Part shown: piece by piece, positions 46,258-54,472 of the stretch | Layout: each line of letters opens with the position of its first letter | Numbering within the stretch: position 1 is the first letter of the stretch | Assembly (NCBI GenBank): GCA_029688995.1 | Contig: JARULA010000002.1 | Span: 248,001 to 312,000 of the forward strand | Direction of reading: 5' to 3' | Source: Marinilabiliaceae bacterium ANBcel2 | GTDB lineage: Bacteria; Bacteroidota; Bacteroidia; Bacteroidales; Marinilabiliaceae | Length of the DNA stretch: 64,000 nt | Notes under the pieces: generated by a model | What the model saw: only the letters and a program-made list of their open reading frames with translations | Database searches by the model: none | What the model was told of the DNA's origin: nothing | Made by a program: the position numbers and the translations under genes

Positions 46258-48225
46258 ATGATAGATAATATTACTGTAGATAAGGTAATGGAGGCTGCAC
46301 AAATGCAGATAACTGATGTAATCTCCGATTTTATTAATCTAAAAAAAAGAGGAGTAAATTACATAGGGCACTGCCCTTTTCATAATGAAAAGACACCCTC
46401 TTTTATTGTATCTCCAAATAAAGGTATTTTTAAATGCTTTGGTTGCGGTAAAGGTGGAAATGCCGTTAATTTTATAATGGAGCATGAGCAGATATCTTTC
46501 GTTGAAGCTATTAAAACCTTAGGAAAAAAATTTCATATAGAGGTTGATGAGAAGGAGGCTTCTCCTGAGGATATGGCTCGTAAGAATGAGCGGGAAAGCA
46601 TGCTTGTTTTAACTGAATTTGCCGGCAAGTTTTTTATTAAAAATCTTTTTGAGTCTGACGAGGGGCATTCGGTCGGACTCTCATATTTGCGCTCCAGAGG
46701 GTTTAGGGATGATATTATTAAGAGATTTCAGATTGGCTACTCTCCCGAAGAGAAAGATGCTTTTATTAAAGCTGCTCAAATTAATGGATATAAATTTGAT
46801 TATTTGGAGAAAACCGGTCTGGCAGTTTCAAGTGAAAATTACAGGGCTGACCGGTTCAGGGGGCGTGTTATTTTTCCAATTCATAGCTTGTCGGGTAAGG
46901 TTATAGGTTTTGGTGGGCGTATTCTTAAATCTAATGTTAAGGCTGCAAAATATTTGAATTCCCCAGAATCGGAGATTTATCATAAAAGTAAAATTCTTTA
47001 TGGAATTTATCAGGCTAAGCAAGATATTGTAAGATCGGATAAGGTTTTTCTTGTAGAGGGATATACAGATGTTTTATCCTTTTATCAAAATGGAATTAAA
47101 AATGTTGTTGCTTCATCAGGTACTGCTCTTACTATTGACCAGATAAGCCTAATGGTTCGTTTTACTAAAAATATCACTCTTGTATTTGATGGTGATGAAG
47201 CCGGCATTTCTGCTTCTATGAGAGGAACTAATCTTTTATTAGGTGAAGGAGTTAATGTTAAAATTTTGCTTTTGCCCGATGGTGAGGATCCCGATTCTTT
47301 TGCCAAAAAATATAGTGAAGATCAACTGGCTGATTATATTTCTCAAAATGAGAAAGATTTTATAAAATTTAAAACTTCGCTTCTTGTTGAGGAGAGCAAA
47401 AATGATCCTGTCAAAAGGGCTGGTTTAATAAGAGATATAGTGAAATCTATCTCGGTGATTCCTGATCCAATTGTTCGTTCTGTTTATGTTAAAGAGTGCA
47501 GCTCTATTATGGATGTTGAAGAGCCTGTGCTATATTCCGAAATTTCGAAACTTAATAAGCAGCAGAGAGATGTTGAGAGAAAGCGTAAGCGATATGGAGA
47601 CAACTCTTCGGGGAGATATGAAAATGGAGCACGTAGCGGGGTTAAGTCATTGCCACAAATATCTAGCAATGCTAATCCTTTTGAGAATGAAGAGAGAGAG
47701 ATATTGAAGTATCTTTTACGTTATGGGGACTACCCCTTGGGTGAGGTTGATCTCGGTGATGAGAAAAGAGAGATGACCGTTGGAGAGTTTATGGTGTATG
47801 AGTTGCAACAAGATGAGGTAAAGAGTGAGAATGCTGCACATAAAGTAATTCTGGAGGAGTATGAGAATAATTATAAACGGTTAGATTTTTCGGCCCAAAA
47901 GTATTTTGTTTCTCATTGTGATCCAACTGTTAGTAAAATTGCTTCCGATCTTGTAGCAGAGGAGTATCAGCTTAGTAAAATCCACCATAAGCTTGGTGAA
48001 GCAAAGAGTGAGGAAGAGGTTTTAAGTAAGCTTATTCCGCGTGTTGTAAATGAGTTAAAGTGGAAAATTATTAAGGTTAATATTAATAATATTCAGGGCA
48101 AATTGCAGGAAGCTGAGCAGAGAGGCGATATTGAGAGGGTTGTTGAGTTAATGGGGGAGCTTGGAAGGTTACAGACTGTTTTAAAATATATATCTCTTCG
48201 ACAGGGAGAACGAACAATAATTTAA
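46258..48225 (+). CDS. dnaG: DNA primase
   Basis: Synthesises RNA primers at the replication fork. The 655-residue protein has an N-terminal CHCC zinc-binding domain (CPFHNEKTPSFIVSPNKGIFKCFGCGKGGN-type, with ligands near residues 37, 40, 61 and 64). The RNA polymerase domain and the TOPRIM motifs VFLVEGYTDVLSFY and LVFDGDEAG follow. The C-terminal third is charged and helical and corresponds to the DnaB-interaction domain. ATG at 46258 follows a better than usual Shine-Dalgarno (AAGGAGAG). It heads a plus-strand run with the Nim-like flavoprotein 15 bp downstream. Confidence 0.96.
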   Translation: MIDNITVDKVMEAAQMQITDVISDFINLKKRGVNYIGHCPFHNEKTPSFIVSPNKGIFKCFGCGKGGNAVNFIMEHEQISFVEAIKTLGKKFHIEVDEKEASPEDMARKNERESMLVLTEFAGKFFIKNLFESDEGHSVGLSYLRSRGFRDDIIKRFQIGYSPEEKDAFIKAAQINGYKFDYLEKTGLAVSSENYRADRFRGRVIFPIHSLSGKVIGFGGRILKSNVKAAKYLNSPESEIYHKSKILYGIYQAKQDIVRSDKVFLVEGYTDVLSFYQNGIKNVVASSGTALTIDQISLMVRFTKNITLVFDGDEAGISASMRGTNLLLGEGVNVKILLLPDGEDPDSFAKKYSEDQLADYISQNEKDFIKFKTSLLVEESKNDPVKRAGLIRDIVKSISVIPDPIVRSVYVKECSSIMDVEEPVLYSEISKLNKQQRDVERKRKRYGDNSSGRYENGARSGVKSLPQISSNANPFENEEREILKYLLRYGDYPLGEVDLGDEKREMTVGEFMVYELQQDEVKSENAAHKVILEEYENNYKRLDFSAQKYFVSHCDPTVSKIASDLVAEEYQLSKIHHKLGEAKSEEEVLSKLIPRVVNELKWKIIKVNINNIQGKLQEAEQRGDIERVVELMGELGRLQTVLKYISLRQGERTII

Positions 48226-48240
48226 ATAAAATATTTTCTT

Positions 48241-48714
48241 ATGAAGACTCTAGTTCATAATGATCAGGAGATAATTGATGATATTATAGAGAGGAGTGAA
48301 ATCTGTTTTATTGGGGTTGTAACGCCTGACAACACACCTTATGTTTTACCCATGAACTTTTCTTATCGTGGAGGAAAACTATACCTGCACAGTGCTCCAG
48401 AGGGTAAAGTTATAGATTGCCTGGAGAATAATTCATCCATATGTGTAAGTTTTAGTATTGATCATCAACTTGCGTATCAAAATAAGGAGGTAGCTTGTAG
48501 TTATACGATGAAGAGTAAAAGTGTTGTTGTTAACGGAAAGGTCTCTTTTGTTGAGGATATGGAAGAAAAACGGAAGGCGCTTGATCTCTTTATGAGTCAC
48601 TATTCAGATCAACAGTTCAAATTTAATGACCCGGCTGTGCGAAATGTGAAGATATGGGTTGTAGATATTGATCAGATTAGCTGCAGGGAGTTCGGTGTTC
48701 ATCCCAAACCTTAA
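48241..48714 (+). CDS. Pyridoxamine 5'-phosphate oxidase-like flavoprotein (Nim-like)
   Basis: A 157-residue split-barrel protein of the FMN-binding PNPOx-like superfamily. The start MKTLVHNDQEIIDDIIERSEICFIGVV, then PYVLPMNFSYRGGKLYLHSAPEGKVIDCL, matches the group that includes 5-nitroimidazole reductases (NimA). Natural substrates are unknown, and resistance to nitroimidazoles cannot be inferred from sequence alone. It lies 15 bp after dnaG and 6 bp before the Spm-like membrane protein, so it is probably cotranscribed with them. Confidence 0.82.
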   Translation: MKTLVHNDQEIIDDIIERSEICFIGVVTPDNTPYVLPMNFSYRGGKLYLHSAPEGKVIDCLENNSSICVSFSIDHQLAYQNKEVACSYTMKSKSVVVNGKVSFVEDMEEKRKALDLFMSHYSDQQFKFNDPAVRNVKIWVVDIDQISCREFGVHPKP

Positions 48715-48720
48715 TATATA

Positions 48721-49953
48721 ATGGTACTAAACTATCTTTGGGTTGCTTTTTTTATTATTGCCTTTGTTGTTGCTCTGTTAAGGCTTATTGTTTATCAGGA
48801 TTTAGAGGTTTTTCCTGAATTGATGAATGCTACTTTTGAATATGCTGCAACCGGTTTTGAGATCTCTTTGGGATTAACCGGAGCTTTAACTTTATGGCTC
48901 GGTTTTATGAGGATTGCTGAGAAGGGTGGCATGGTTAAATTTATGACAAAGGCTATAGGGCCTTTTTTTAGGAGGATATTTCCTACTTTGCCACCAAATC
49001 ATCCTGCTTATAGCTCTATGATGATGAATATGGCTGCCAATATGCTTGGATTGGATAATGCTGCCACACCAATGGGACTTAAGGCAATGAAGGAGATGCA
49101 GGAGGCAAATCCATATAAAGAGTCTGCATCTAATGCTCAAATAATGTTTTTAGTTTTAAACACTTCAGGGTTAACAGTTATACCTGTCTCTGTTATGGTG
49201 TTTCGAGCGCAGATGGGTGCGGCAAATCCTGCTGATATATTTCTTCCTATTTTACTTGCAACTTTTTTTTCAACAATTGCAGGTGTTCTTGCTGTATCTG
49301 TTGTTCAAAGAATTAGGCTTTTTGATCCCGTTATTATGGCCTATTTGGGAGGAATGTTGGTGGTTATTACAGGTATAATTTATGGCTTGTCTTTATTGGA
49401 AAGAGATCAGATGCAGGTTGTATCGTTGTTAATTGCTAACTTAGTTCTATTTGGGTTTATTATTCTATTTATTGTAAGAGCTCTTTTTAAGCGTGTTAAT
49501 GTTTATGAATCTTTTATAGAGGGGGGCAAAGAGGGTTTTTCTATAGCTATTAAAATTATCCCATACCTTATTGCTATTCTTGTTGGTATTGGCGTTTTTC
49601 GAGCTTCAGGAGCTATGGGTTTTGTTATTGATGGAATTGCTGCTGTTTTTGCGTTTTTTGGGGTTGATACTGAGTTTGTTGGAGCTTTGCCAACTGCTTT
49701 AATGAAACCTTTAAGCGGAAGTGGCGCCAGGGGAATGATGATTGATGCGATGGATGCTCACGGTGCAGATTCATTTGTTGGGCGTTTGGCTTCTACCGTT
49801 CAGGGTGCAACTGACACAACATTTTATATTGTAGCTGTCTATTTTGGTTCTGTAGGGATACGCAGAACCCGGCATGCTGTGACGTGCGGACTAATAGCTG
49901 ATTTTGCGGGTATAATTGCTGCAATTATTATTGGGTATATGTTTTTTGGATAA
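48721..49953 (+). CDS. Fused SpmA-SpmB-like (nucleoside recognition/Gate domain) membrane protein
   Basis: A 410-residue inner-membrane protein with about ten hydrophobic segments and two Gate domains. The N-terminal half corresponds to spore maturation protein A (ITAPFF-like segment AIGPFFRRIFPTLPPNHPAYSSMMMNMAANMLGLDNAATPMG). The C-terminal half corresponds to SpmB (PYLIAILVGIGVFRASGAMG, ALPTALMKPLSGSGARGMMID, STVQGATDTTFYIVAVYFGSVG). In Bacillus the two are separate proteins for spore core dehydration. This organism is not expected to sporulate, so a transport role is more likely. The gene is 6 bp after the flavoprotein. Confidence 0.88.
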   Translation: MVLNYLWVAFFIIAFVVALLRLIVYQDLEVFPELMNATFEYAATGFEISLGLTGALTLWLGFMRIAEKGGMVKFMTKAIGPFFRRIFPTLPPNHPAYSSMMMNMAANMLGLDNAATPMGLKAMKEMQEANPYKESASNAQIMFLVLNTSGLTVIPVSVMVFRAQMGAANPADIFLPILLATFFSTIAGVLAVSVVQRIRLFDPVIMAYLGGMLVVITGIIYGLSLLERDQMQVVSLLIANLVLFGFIILFIVRALFKRVNVYESFIEGGKEGFSIAIKIIPYLIAILVGIGVFRASGAMGFVIDGIAAVFAFFGVDTEFVGALPTALMKPLSGSGARGMMIDAMDAHGADSFVGRLASTVQGATDTTFYIVAVYFGSVGIRRTRHAVTCGLIADFAGIIAAIIIGYMFFG

Positions 49954-50002
49954 ATTTTGATTTGCGGTTGATTTCTTGTAAATTGTATTAAAACTTTATG
50001 TT

Positions 50003-50260
50003 ATGGGTACTAAAGAAGATAATCGTGATGACAAAAAGAGACGGGGAGCATGGACTATTGGATGGGGATGGTATTTAGCTCTTCCTCTATTCTATTTTGG
50101 CAGTAAAATTATAGGGAGATCTATTTGTCGTACAAATCCGGATTTTTTTAACCGTGTTGAAAAATATCCCCTTGATATTTTAAAAGAGAGATATGTAAAA
50201 GGAGAGATAGATAAGTTAGAGTTTGAGGAGAAGCTACATGATATTTCGCGTGAAATATAG
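50003..50260 (+). CDS. Small SHOCT-domain protein
   Basis: An 85-residue protein. The N terminus is charged, followed by one moderately hydrophobic segment (TIGWGWYLALPLFYFGSKIIG). The end, PLDILKERYVKGEIDKLEFEEKLHDI, is a clear SHOCT motif, a short C-terminal module found in many small proteins and thought to mediate oligomerisation. Function is unknown. It lies 49 bp after the Spm-like gene and converges with folA, 15 bp away. Confidence 0.75.
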   Translation: MGTKEDNRDDKKRRGAWTIGWGWYLALPLFYFGSKIIGRSICRTNPDFFNRVEKYPLDILKERYVKGEIDKLEFEEKLHDISREI

Positions 50261-50275
50261 CAGATTCGGTGTTGA

Positions 50276-50764
50276 CTAAACTCTGTTAAAAGTTTGGTAG
50301 CTATAGTGTAAGCCGTTCTTTTCATCTTTAAAGGGCCCATCTTCTTTCATAATCCATTTTGATGTATCTATTTTGGGGAACCAGGTGTCAATACCGGTAA
50401 ACTTGTGGTGTATTCGTGTTATTATGAGCTGACTGGCAAAAGGTAAAAAATGTTTATAGATCTCTCCTCCCCCTATTATAAATATCTTTTCTTTTTTATC
50501 AACTATTTTTGCAATCTCTTGTGGAGAGGTTGCTACATTACAGTTGGGAAAGTTCAACTTTTTATTTCGTGTTAATACTATATTTCTTCTTTGAGGAAGA
50601 GGTTTTTTGGGCAGGGCATCAAATGTTTTTCGTCCCATCACTATTGAATGTCCTGTCGTTAGTTGCTTAAACCGTTTTAGGTCGGAGCTTATATATGCCG
50701 GTTGATCGCCATTTTTGCCTATGCCGTTGTTTTCATCCAGAGCTGCAACTATAATAATTTCCAT
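50276..50764 (-). CDS. folA: Dihydrofolate reductase
   Basis: NADPH-dependent reduction of dihydrofolate to tetrahydrofolate, recycling the product of ThyA. The 162-residue protein has the family N terminus (IIIVAALDENNGIG), the catalytic aspartate in SSDLKRFKQLT, the NADPH loop HSIVMGRKTFDALP and FIIGGGEIYKHFLP. The usual LPW after the Met20-loop reads QPA here, so the conserved Trp is absent. It is encoded 17 bp after thyA on the same strand, as in many genomes. Confidence 0.95.
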   Translation of the reverse strand: MEIIIVAALDENNGIGKNGDQPAYISSDLKRFKQLTTGHSIVMGRKTFDALPKKPLPQRRNIVLTRNKKLNFPNCNVATSPQEIAKIVDKKEKIFIIGGGEIYKHFLPFASQLIITRIHHKFTGIDTWFPKIDTSKWIMKEDGPFKDEKNGLHYSYQTFNRV

Positions 50765-50781
50765 AAATAAAGTAAATGTGG

Positions 50782-51576
50782 TTATACTGCTATGTTTCCT
50801 TTTATATGTGGATGAGGATTGTAATTTGTAAGATTAAAATCTTCATAGTCAAAATCATCTATATTTTTTTTGTTCGGGTTAATTTCCATTTGTGGTAATT
50901 CCAGGGGCTTTCGGCTTAATTGTAGTTTAACTTGCTCCAGATGATTACTGTATATGTGGGCATCACCAAGTGTGTGAATAAATTCTCCCGGTTTTAACCC
51001 TGTGATTTGTGCTATCATTAGTGTTAGAAGTGAATATGAGGCAATATTGAACGGCACTCCTAAAAAGATGTCGGCACTTCTTTGATATAACTGGCAGCTT
51101 AATCTATTATTGGCAACATAGAACTGAAAGAGTATATGGCAGGGAGGAAGTTGCATTTCCTCTATTTGAGCCGGATTCCATGCAGATACAATATGTCTTC
51201 GTGAGTCAGGATTGTTTTTTATTGAGTTTATAACTTCTTTAATCTGATCTATATTTCCACCCTTATAATCGGGCCATGAGCGCCATTGATATCCATATAC
51301 CGGCCCTAACTCCCCATTCTCTTTTGCCCACTCATTCCATATTCTTACTTTGTTATCCTGAAGATATTTTACGTTAGTGCTTCCTTTTATAAACCAAAGA
51401 AGTTCATGAATGACCGATTTTAGGTGGAGTTTTTTCGTTGTAACAGCAGGAAACCCCTCTGCAAGATTGAATCTCATTTGATGTCCAAAAACACTTATTG
51501 TTCCGGTTCCTGTTCTGTCCTCTCTGTAGTTCCCTTCATTTAAAACTCTCTCAATAAGGTTAAGATATTGTTGCAT
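50782..51576 (-). CDS. thyA: Thymidylate synthase (ThyA type)
   Basis: Methylates dUMP to dTMP with methylene-tetrahydrofolate, giving dihydrofolate that FolA reduces. The 264 residues equal the E. coli length. It has the dUMP arginine region [14 protein letters not shown], the catalytic cysteine in [31 protein letters not shown] and [12 protein letters not shown] at 51576. It lies 6 bp after the EEP-family gene and 17 bp before folA. Confidence 0.97.
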   Translation of the reverse strand: MQQYLNLIERVLNEGNYREDRTGTGTISVFGHQMRFNLAEGFPAVTTKKLHLKSVIHELLWFIKGSTNVKYLQDNKVRIWNEWAKENGELGPVYGYQWRSWPDYKGGNIDQIKEVINSIKNNPDSRRHIVSAWNPAQIEEMQLPPCHILFQFYVANNRLSCQLYQRSADIFLGVPFNIASYSLLTLMIAQITGLKPGEFIHTLGDAHIYSNHLEQVKLQLSRKPLELPQMEINPNKKNIDDFDYEDFNLTNYNPHPHIKGNIAV

Positions 51577-51582
51577 AGCTGA

Positions 51583-52680
51583 TTAGTTTTTTATATCTAT
51601 TGTTGTCATTATTGGGAAATGATCTGAATAGCCCAATTTAAATCTTGAAAAATTATATGATTTGAATTGGGGTGAATGAAAAATGTAGTCGATTCGAAAT
51701 GATGGTAATTTACCATTGTAGGTGCCTCCAAATCCACTTCCCGATTCTCTAAAGGCATCTTTAAGATCCTGGCGAACCGTTCTATAAACATAGGATACAG
51801 GTGTATCGTTAAAATCGCCGCATACAATAACAGGGTAGGGTGAATTATTAATATGGCGTGATATAGTTTCGGCCTGTTTTGATCGTGAGTTGAACGCTCT
51901 TGTTAATTTATCTGAGATATTTCTCAACCCCTCTTTTTGGCTTTCGCTCATTCTAAAATCGAGACTGTCGAGATAGCTTAGTTCATGATCCTGAAATCCT
52001 ATAGATTCCAGATGATTGTTGAACACCCTTACTCTTTTTCCGTTTATATCTATATCAGCATAAGATGATAGATTTAGTGAATTTTCAAATCTTATGGCAT
52101 TTTTGTTTGTAATCGGATGTTTTGAAAAGATTGCTAATCCATATCCTGTTCCTCCTTTATGGGTTTTAAGGTATTCTATATATTTATATCCATATTGTCT
52201 AAATCTTGCTTTAATAGCTGTAGGGGTGTACTCTTCTTTTCTCAGACTGGTAAAATATTCCTGGAAACAGATTATATCTGGGTTCTGCTGAATGATAAAA
52301 TCAAAAATTTTTTCCGGAGCTCCCTCTTTTCCTGAATGATTATAGAAGTCAAACATCCTTGTGTTATAGGACATTACTTTTACAGGCTCTTTTAAATTTT
52401 GTAACTCTCTGCTTGAGCTGTTAAATTGAAATGTGTTTTGCCAGTGATCCCAAGAAAGTGCTAAAACCAGCAGCGTAATAAGCAGAAGCATATTTTTTCG
52501 TGACACCAGCCATAATAGTATTATCAGATTAACTATCCATAGAACAGGAAAGAGAAAGCCTGCAAATGTAAATATATGCAGATGGCTGGGATTAATATAT
52601 GCTGTAGCAACCGAGCAAATCAATAAAAATGCCGGAATTATTGTAAATATTATTGTTAATGAATTGACGAAACGATTCAA
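51583..52680 (-). CDS. Membrane-anchored endonuclease/exonuclease/phosphatase (EEP) family protein
   Basis: A 365-residue protein with two to three N-terminal membrane segments (residues about 8-95), then a DNase I-like EEP domain. Motifs: KVMSYNTRMFDFY, PDIICFQEYF, NNHLESIGF, VICGDFNDTPVSY, FRIDYIFHS and SDHFPI. All metal and catalytic residues of the fold look present. The substrate (DNA, phospholipid or inositol phosphate) cannot be told. The start appears to be TTG at 52680, since no in-frame ATG precedes the first membrane helix. It lies between thyA and the rhomboid genes on one strand. Confidence 0.82.
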   Translation of the reverse strand: MNRFVNSLTIIFTIIPAFLLICSVATAYINPSHLHIFTFAGFLFPVLWIVNLIILLWLVSRKNMLLLITLLVLALSWDHWQNTFQFNSSSRELQNLKEPVKVMSYNTRMFDFYNHSGKEGAPEKIFDFIIQQNPDIICFQEYFTSLRKEEYTPTAIKARFRQYGYKYIEYLKTHKGGTGYGLAIFSKHPITNKNAIRFENSLNLSSYADIDINGKRVRVFNNHLESIGFQDHELSYLDSLDFRMSESQKEGLRNISDKLTRAFNSRSKQAETISRHINNSPYPVIVCGDFNDTPVSYVYRTVRQDLKDAFRESGSGFGGTYNGKLPSFRIDYIFHSPQFKSYNFSRFKLGYSDHFPIMTTIDIKN

Positions 52681-52731
52681 ATTGCTGACAGTTATTAAAT
52701 TTATATAGTTTATAAAAATATAAAATATATT

Positions 52732-53619
52732 TTACTCCTTACTGGCATCAAATAGTCTTTTCTTTTCTGCCGCTGTTAAACTTTCATATCCGCTTGTCTT
52801 TATCTTTTCCAATATGCGATCCACCTCTTTTTGCTCTCTTGCTTTTTGTTTATTATACTCCATATCGGTTACTGGCCTTTTATGCGTCACTTTCATTGAA
52901 GGAGATCTTTTAAAGAGTGTCGATATAATATCTCTGTTACCACTGGTTTTTTTAAAAAGAGGTTGGTGTGAACTCCATCTACTCCCCATTATATAGCCTA
53001 TGAGTGCCCCTCCTATGTGTGCCAGATGGCCTCCGGTATTGTTCATTGTCGGGATACTTATCAGATCAATAATAAAAGCTATTAATGCTATATATTTTAG
53101 CTTTACCTGTCCAAAAAAGAGCAGGTATATAGTATGTTCAGGAGCAAATTTTGCTACGGCAAATAGTATTGCCATAACTGAGGCTGATGCTCCCAGCAAT
53201 ATTGATGAGGCCGATTGATTATAGAAGCCCGGAACAAAGTTATAAGCAATAATATAGAGCACCGCCCCTGCTAGTCCGCCCAATATATAAGTTTTTAACA
53301 ACAATTTTTCTCCTATAAGCTGCATAAATAGTTTTCCAAACCAGTATAGATATAGAATATTAAAGAGGAGATGAAAAAAATGGAAGTGGAGAAACATGTA
53401 TGAAAAGAAAGTCCACGGTTTTATAATTAAACTTAAAGGATCTGATGGTACTGAAAAAATAGCAAGAACCTCCTGTATGGCATTTGGGTTTATCCCGGCC
53501 ATAACCATAAAAAGCTGAATAAAGCGGAATATTAAAAATATAGCTATATTAATATATATTAAGCGTGTTAATATAGATCCGTTTTTAAAGGAGTCTTTAA
53601 TTTCGTCAATAATTGTCAT
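52732..53619 (-). CDS. Rhomboid intramembrane serine protease with C-terminal cytoplasmic tail
   Basis: A 295-residue protein with six membrane segments. The rhomboid signature is visible: FLHFHFFHLLFN in the first part, the serine motif LLGASASVM (catalytic Ser near 141) and the catalytic His in GGHLAHIGGALIGY. A soluble tail of about 80 residues ends in YESLTAAEKKRLFDASK, a small domain typical of Bacteroidota rhomboids. Substrates unknown. It follows the first rhomboid gene at 10 bp; both are downstream of mutL. Confidence 0.9.
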   Translation of the reverse strand: MTIIDEIKDSFKNGSILTRLIYINIAIFLIFRFIQLFMVMAGINPNAIQEVLAIFSVPSDPLSLIIKPWTFFSYMFLHFHFFHLLFNILYLYWFGKLFMQLIGEKLLLKTYILGGLAGAVLYIIAYNFVPGFYNQSASSILLGASASVMAILFAVAKFAPEHTIYLLFFGQVKLKYIALIAFIIDLISIPTMNNTGGHLAHIGGALIGYIMGSRWSSHQPLFKKTSGNRDIISTLFKRSPSMKVTHKRPVTDMEYNKQKAREQKEVDRILEKIKTSGYESLTAAEKKRLFDASKE

Positions 53620-53629
53620 ACTATCTATT

Positions 53630-54472
53630 TTAATAGAGTCCTTTGCTTCTCCAATACTTAATTAGCAGATAACCAAAGAGCATCCCTCCTAAATGTGCAA
53701 AGTGTGCAACATTGCTGAATGGAGATATTACTATTGCCTGCCATAGCTCAATAGCACCATATATAATCACAAAATATTTAGCTTTTATGGGGATTGGTGG
53801 AAATAGAAGCATAAGGCGGGCATCAGGAAAGAGCATGCCAAAAGCAAGTAATATTCCGAATACTGCTCCTGAGGCTCCTATAGTTATGTATGTATTGAGA
53901 TAATCCTTACGATACTCATAAATATATTGTTTTGATAGCTCTATTGCCGATTCAGGATCGGTTTTAAGCAGTGCGTTATAAGATTCTGCAAATGCGTTGA
54001 ATTTACTTCTCATTTCGTGTGAACGGACTTCAAGATGTTCATTTATAAACACTTGCAGTGTGTCGGGATTTGCATTGTTGAGGTAGCTATTAATTGCATT
54101 TAATGACGGCATTATCTCTATATATTGTGTTACCAGATGAATTAATGCAGCTCCAACCCCGGTAGCAAAGTAATAAAAAAGAAATCTTTTTGGGCCCCAT
54201 ACTGTCTCCAGCATTCTACCAAACATGAATAGTGCAAACATGTTGAAGAATAGATGTGCAAAACCAGGGTAGGCATGTAAAAACATATATGTTATTAACT
54301 GATATGATCTAAAGTTGTCTGCCATAGGTACATGTAACCCCAGATAGTGCTCCAACCGTAATCCCATAGAGCTTTGTATCACAATAGAAGCTATGTAAAA
54401 CAGAACATTAATTATCAGTAAGTTTTTTACTATGGGAGTTAACCCTCCGAATGGTGAGCCTGAATAGTTCAT
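53630..54472 (-). CDS. Rhomboid family intramembrane serine protease
   Basis: A 280-residue membrane protease. It has LITYMFLHAYPGFAHLFFNMFALFMFG, the serine motif ITIGASGAVFG and the histidine in AHFAHLGGMLFGYL. An insert of about 70 polar residues (roughly 120-190) lies before the catalytic serine helix, longer than in compact rhomboids. The ATG overlaps the mutL stop by one base (TAATG), so translation is coupled to mutL. A second rhomboid follows after 10 bp. Confidence 0.92.
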   Translation of the reverse strand: MNYSGSPFGGLTPIVKNLLIINVLFYIASIVIQSSMGLRLEHYLGLHVPMADNFRSYQLITYMFLHAYPGFAHLFFNMFALFMFGRMLETVWGPKRFLFYYFATGVGAALIHLVTQYIEIMPSLNAINSYLNNANPDTLQVFINEHLEVRSHEMRSKFNAFAESYNALLKTDPESAIELSKQYIYEYRKDYLNTYITIGASGAVFGILLAFGMLFPDARLMLLFPPIPIKAKYFVIIYGAIELWQAIVISPFSNVAHFAHLGGMLFGYLLIKYWRSKGLY

